Source of the DNA: Flavobacteriales bacterium
GTDB lineage: Bacteria; Bacteroidota; Bacteroidia; Flavobacteriales_D; Crocinitomicaceae
Direction: 5' to 3'
DNA: 48,243 nt
Assembly: GCA_009885545.1 (NCBI GenBank)
Contig: VFKM01000041.1
Location: forward strand, 1 to 48,243
This document shows, one piece after another, positions 45,113 to 48,243 of this stretch; position 1 is the stretch's first letter; every line of letters begins with the position of its first letter. Position numbers and translations under genes: made by a program. Below the pieces are notes generated by a model. It worked only from the letters and a program-made list of their open reading frames with translations. It was not told the DNA's origin and made no database searches.

Positions 45113-48100
45113 ATGAAACTATTACAACTATCATTTTTATTTCTTTTAGGTTGTGGAAACCTATTTTCTCAAAAAACTCAAGCACCATCTTGGTCTGTTG
45201 AGAATTCAAAAAATATTTCTTTTATTGAAAATAAAGGACAATTTAACGGTAGAAACTGGAGAAGTGATGATAAAATAATCTATGGCTATAATCAAAATCC
45301 ATTCTATATCTTCTTTACAAAGAAAGGCTTAACATACCGGTTTGATAAAATGATTCGTACTCCTGAGCGTGAAAAATATGATGTGTCAAAACCAAAAAGA
45401 ACCAATATAAGTGAGTTGATATTTGTTGATTGGGTGGGCTCCAATAAAAATGTTGAAATTATTGCTGAAGATAAAACAGAAGATTATCATTCATATGCGA
45501 TGATTGACCCTATAACAAAGGAGGATTATAGTATAAATTATATTAATGGATATAAGAAAATTACGTATAAAAATTTATACGATAATATTGATGTAGAATA
45601 TATCATTCATCCATCAGGAGGAGTAAAATACAACGTAATTCTGCATCCCAATGCTGACTTATCGTTAGTAAAGCTTAAATATAGTTCAGCAAAAACTTCA
45701 ACATCAAAAGATGAATTTATTGATTTTAAGTTAAATTCAGAAGGTCAAGTTGAAATAAACACCTCCCTTGGTACAATTTTAGAACATGTACCATTTACCT
45801 TTTACAATGAATCAAAAAGTCAAATTCAATCAAATTATATCTTTGAAAACAATACATTATCTTTTAATTTAGGAGATTATAATAAAAATGAAACTATTGT
45901 AATTGACCCTTGGATCATTTCTCCTACCTATACCACATCAACTGCGGCATGGGAAGTTGAAACGGATGCAGTTGGAAATGTTTACTCTATAGGAGGTGAA
46001 ACACCAATGCAATTGAAAAAATATTCCAGTGCGGGTGCTCCTCAATGGACATACACTACCCCTTGGGACACAAGCAATGTTTGGTTAGGAACATTAGCAA
46101 CGGATAACAATGGTAATAGTTATGTGACTTCAGGAGTTACGGCTAATATGCACAAAGTTAACAATACTGGGGCAATGGTTTGGTCAACTAACTTAAATGG
46201 GGTGCAGCAATTGCAATGGAATTCTGAATGGTGGTCAATTACATTTAACTGTGACAAAACAAGATTAATTGTTGGAGGAACTTGGGCCGATGGGATTTTC
46301 CCGTCAGGTTTTTATCCTGGTGTGTACGAAATAAGTATGGCGACAGGAGCTGTAATTTCTGATCAGATCTTAGATAATACTCCTCAAGGATTCGGTGCAA
46401 CACCAGTTGAAGTGCGTTCTATTTCCTCTTCAGTTGACGGTAGATACATCTTCCTGACTCACAATGACGTAGGAGCCATCGATCAAAATCAAACACTGTG
46501 CGGAGTTGAAGAAACAATTTTTTTGTATGACAATCAATATCACTTGGGATATAAATGCGAAAATTACCTACCTGCCACTCAAAATGGAGGAGGACTAAAA
46601 GCCCTAATTGCAAATAACACTTATTTCTATACACATACTGGTAATCAGATTCACCGATGGAATTTGACAACAGGGGCACTTATTAATTCTGTCGCATTAA
46701 CTGGAGGAACGTCTACTACTATTCCTTTTATTGGTGGATTAGAGGTTCAAAATAGCGGATTAGCTGTCGATAATTGTGGAAATGTATATGCCGGATCGGG
46801 AGATCGAGTTGTTAAATTCAATCCTGATTTAACTGTTAATTCCTCGGTGAATACTACGTTTAGAGTATACGATGTGAGTGTTAATGCCAATGGAGAAGTC
46901 ATTGCTTGCGGTGCACAACAAGACAATTCTGCCACTAATAGAAATGGTAGAATAGAATCACTCAATTTAACAGCATGTGCACAATACTCCTCTATTTGTT
47001 GTGATGCAACAATTTGTGCACCAGCGGCGGCATGTATAGCTGATGCACCTTTTACTTTAGTAACAGCAACTGCCGGAGGAACTTTCAGTGGTGTTGGAGT
47101 AAATTCGTCAACTGGATTATTTACACCATCAATTGCTGGAGTTGGAACACATACTATTACCTATACTTTGCCATGTGGATCTGAATCCATCACAGTTGTT
47201 GTGAATGCTTGTTCTGCATTAATTGTCTGCGAAGAAGCTAATGGTGATTTTACTGTTACTGGAGGAAATCCTGTTTATACATGGCAGAATTGGCAGACTT
47301 ATTCTTATTCGTCAAATGATTGTGCAGCATGCGGTGGAATTCTTTTCTTAGGCTTCTGCACTGGAGCTACTTTGCCGTGCTCTCTTACGACGACAGGATG
47401 GGTAACATTCGGTACTGGTACAACCGTAACACCACCAGTTGGTGCAACCTCAATCCAACTCACAGATGGTTCTGGTACTATTTTGCTAATTAATCCAGCA
47501 ACAGTTCCTGCATGTGTTTCAGTGCCATGTCCAACAATAACCTTATCAATAACTTCACAAACAAATGTACTTTGTAATGGAGCATCTACTGGTGCAGCAA
47601 CAGTTGAGGCTACTGGTGGAAATGGTACATATACGTATACATGGAATCCTGGAAATTTAAATGGCCCAACAAGAACGTCACTTGCCGCCGGGACTTATAC
47701 AATTAGTGTTGTGGATGGTAATGGTTGCCCTGGAACAGGGAGTGTAATTATTACTCAACCTGCTGCATTAACAGCGCCTGTGGCGAGTGTAACTTCTCAA
47801 CCGACATGTATTCTCACAACAGGAACAATTACTATTACTTCACCAGTATCAGCAGCAGGGACTACTTATACAGTGACTGGAACAGCCCCTGTTGTGGCTG
47901 CACAAACAAATGCAACGGGTATTTTTAGTGGCTTAGCAAGCGGTACTTACTCTGTTATTGCTACGGTAAATGGTTGTAATACACCATTATCGTCTTTAAC
48001 TGTTAATGCTGTACCAGCTAATCCAGCTGCACCAACAGCTAGTGTTACAGCTCAACCGACTTGTGTTTTAGCTACAGGAACAATAACAGTTACTGTTCCC

Positions 48101-48243
48101 GCTCCTGCAGCAGGCACAACTTATACGGTTACAGGAACAGCACCAGTAGTTGCGGCACAAACAAATGCAACTGGAATATTTAGTGGTTTAGCTTCAGGTA
48201 CTTATTCTGTTATTACAACGGTTAATGGTTGTATTTCATCGGG
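45113..48243 (+). CDS. Secreted DUF7948 protein with SprB-like and 85-residue repeats (3' end beyond window)
   Basis: An open frame of 1043 complete codons runs from ATG 45113 to the window end without a stop; the gene is truncated by the window. A signal peptide (MKLLQLSFLFLLGCGNLFSQ) is followed by a DUF7948-like region (about 35-270: SFIENKGQFNGRNW, YDNIDVEYIIHPSGG, ETIVIDPWIISP) and a beta-propeller-like stretch (about 275-610). A Cys-rich segment (about 620-810) precedes an SprB-like repeat (about 820-885: LCNGASTGAATVEATGGNG, YTYTWNPG, GTYTISVVDGNGCPG). Tandem 85-residue repeats start about residue 891 with ASVTSQPTC and TYTVTGTAPVVAAQTNATG. The missing part probably carries more repeats and a T9SS sorting domain. 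The first copy may alternatively lipidate at Cys14, but a standard signal peptide fits as well. Confidence 0.88.
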   Translation, partial: MKLLQLSFLFLLGCGNLFSQKTQAPSWSVENSKNISFIENKGQFNGRNWRSDDKIIYGYNQNPFYIFFTKKGLTYRFDKMIRTPEREKYDVSKPKRTNISELIFVDWVGSNKNVEIIAEDKTEDYHSYAMIDPITKEDYSINYINGYKKITYKNLYDNIDVEYIIHPSGGVKYNVILHPNADLSLVKLKYSSAKTSTSKDEFIDFKLNSEGQVEINTSLGTILEHVPFTFYNESKSQIQSNYIFENNTLSFNLGDYNKNETIVIDPWIISPTYTTSTAAWEVETDAVGNVYSIGGETPMQLKKYSSAGAPQWTYTTPWDTSNVWLGTLATDNNGNSYVTSGVTANMHKVNNTGAMVWSTNLNGVQQLQWNSEWWSITFNCDKTRLIVGGTWADGIFPSGFYPGVYEISMATGAVISDQILDNTPQGFGATPVEVRSISSSVDGRYIFLTHNDVGAIDQNQTLCGVEETIFLYDNQYHLGYKCENYLPATQNGGGLKALIANNTYFYTHTGNQIHRWNLTTGALINSVALTGGTSTTIPFIGGLEVQNSGLAVDNCGNVYAGSGDRVVKFNPDLTVNSSVNTTFRVYDVSVNANGEVIACGAQQDNSATNRNGRIESLNLTACAQYSSICCDATICAPAAACIADAPFTLVTATAGGTFSGVGVNSSTGLFTPSIAGVGTHTITYTLPCGSESITVVVNACSALIVCEEANGDFTVTGGNPVYTWQNWQTYSYSSNDCAACGGILFLGFCTGATLPCSLTTTGWVTFGTGTTVTPPVGATSIQLTDGSGTILLINPATVPACVSVPCPTITLSITSQTNVLCNGASTGAATVEATGGNGTYTYTWNPGNLNGPTRTSLAAGTYTISVVDGNGCPGTGSVIITQPAALTAPVASVTSQPTCILTTGTITITSPVSAAGTTYTVTGTAPVVAAQTNATGIFSGLASGTYSVIATVNGCNTPLSSLTVNAVPANPAAPTASVTAQPTCVLATGTITVTVPAPAAGTTYTVTGTAPVVAAQTNATGIFSGLASGTYSVITTVNGCISS
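47783..48243 (+). repeat. 85-residue (255-bp) tandem protein repeat, second copy truncated
   Basis: Copy 1 begins at the codon for the Ala of ASVTSQPTC (47783) and copy 2 at the matching Ala (48038), so the period is 255 bp. The second copy runs off the window. Within the shared block beginning TYTVTGTAPVV the protein is identical over more than 30 residues, although many codons differ. Confidence 0.85.

Noticed and set aside
47783-48243. Regular 255-bp repetition considered as a CRISPR array or other DNA repeat
   Set aside because: The period is a multiple of three, sits inside a long open frame, and the copies are conserved in protein more than in DNA, so it is a protein repeat.

Overview
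The window looks like a chromosomal segment of a free-living member of the Bacteroidota, most likely Flavobacteriales and perhaps close to Crocinitomicaceae/Fluviicola. This is inferred from several signs: AT-rich DNA; type IX secretion (T9SS) C-terminal domains of both type A and type B; choice-of-anchor L, SprB-like and DUF7948 surface proteins; two-component 'propeller' sensors; an atpD-atpC pair separated from the rest of ATP synthase; the uppS-bamA-ompH-ompH-murI order; and promoters of the form TTG-N17-20-TAnnTTTG. No CRISPR array, tRNA, rRNA, insertion sequence or prophage is visible.

Layout. 1-3831: a SAM riboswitch (5' end cut by the window) leads a cobalamin-dependent methionine synthase split into two adjacent genes. 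4310-6601: RNase HI, a CTP-synthase-GATase-like protein without its nucleophile, a lipoprotein and a small unknown protein. 6726-8763: Xaa-Pro aminopeptidase and an alpha/beta hydrolase. 9039-19414: a signalling block with a LytTR response regulator, a propeller LytS-type kinase, a small acidic lipoprotein, an unknown helical-repeat protein, a group III truncated haemoglobin, a secreted T9SS protein and a propeller SpoIIE-type phosphatase. 19411-24737 (minus strand): the cell-envelope operon uppS-bamA-ompH-ompH-murI. 24874-26715 (minus strand): atpD-atpC. 26855-28420 (minus strand): rbfA followed by a LolC/E-like permease. 28490-31196: an MsbA-like ABC exporter convergent with a membrane-anchored M23 peptidase. 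31335-36509: a choice-of-anchor L surface protein, an SDR, 3-hydroxyanthranilate dioxygenase and a secreted N-formylglutamate-amidohydrolase-like protein. 36520-40398 (minus strand): a giant T9SS type B adhesin-like protein. 40597-44934: a PurF-like amidotransferase, an orphan histidine kinase and phosphoglycerate mutase. 45113-48243: the N-terminal 1043 codons of another DUF7948 repeat protein that runs off the window.

Most genes are housekeeping or typical of the phylum, and I do not see a clear new defence or mobile system. The best leads are: an apparent AUC start codon for the Lol-type permease directly after the rbfA stop; a nine-G run inside the giant surface protein (possible phase variation); an 85-residue repeat whose protein sequence is conserved while half its codons differ; -7 promoter boxes only 3-6 nt from the start codons of three genes (possible leaderless mRNAs); a perfect hairpin at the 5' end of the atpD message; and a REP-like repeat that supplies the stop codon of the SDR gene.
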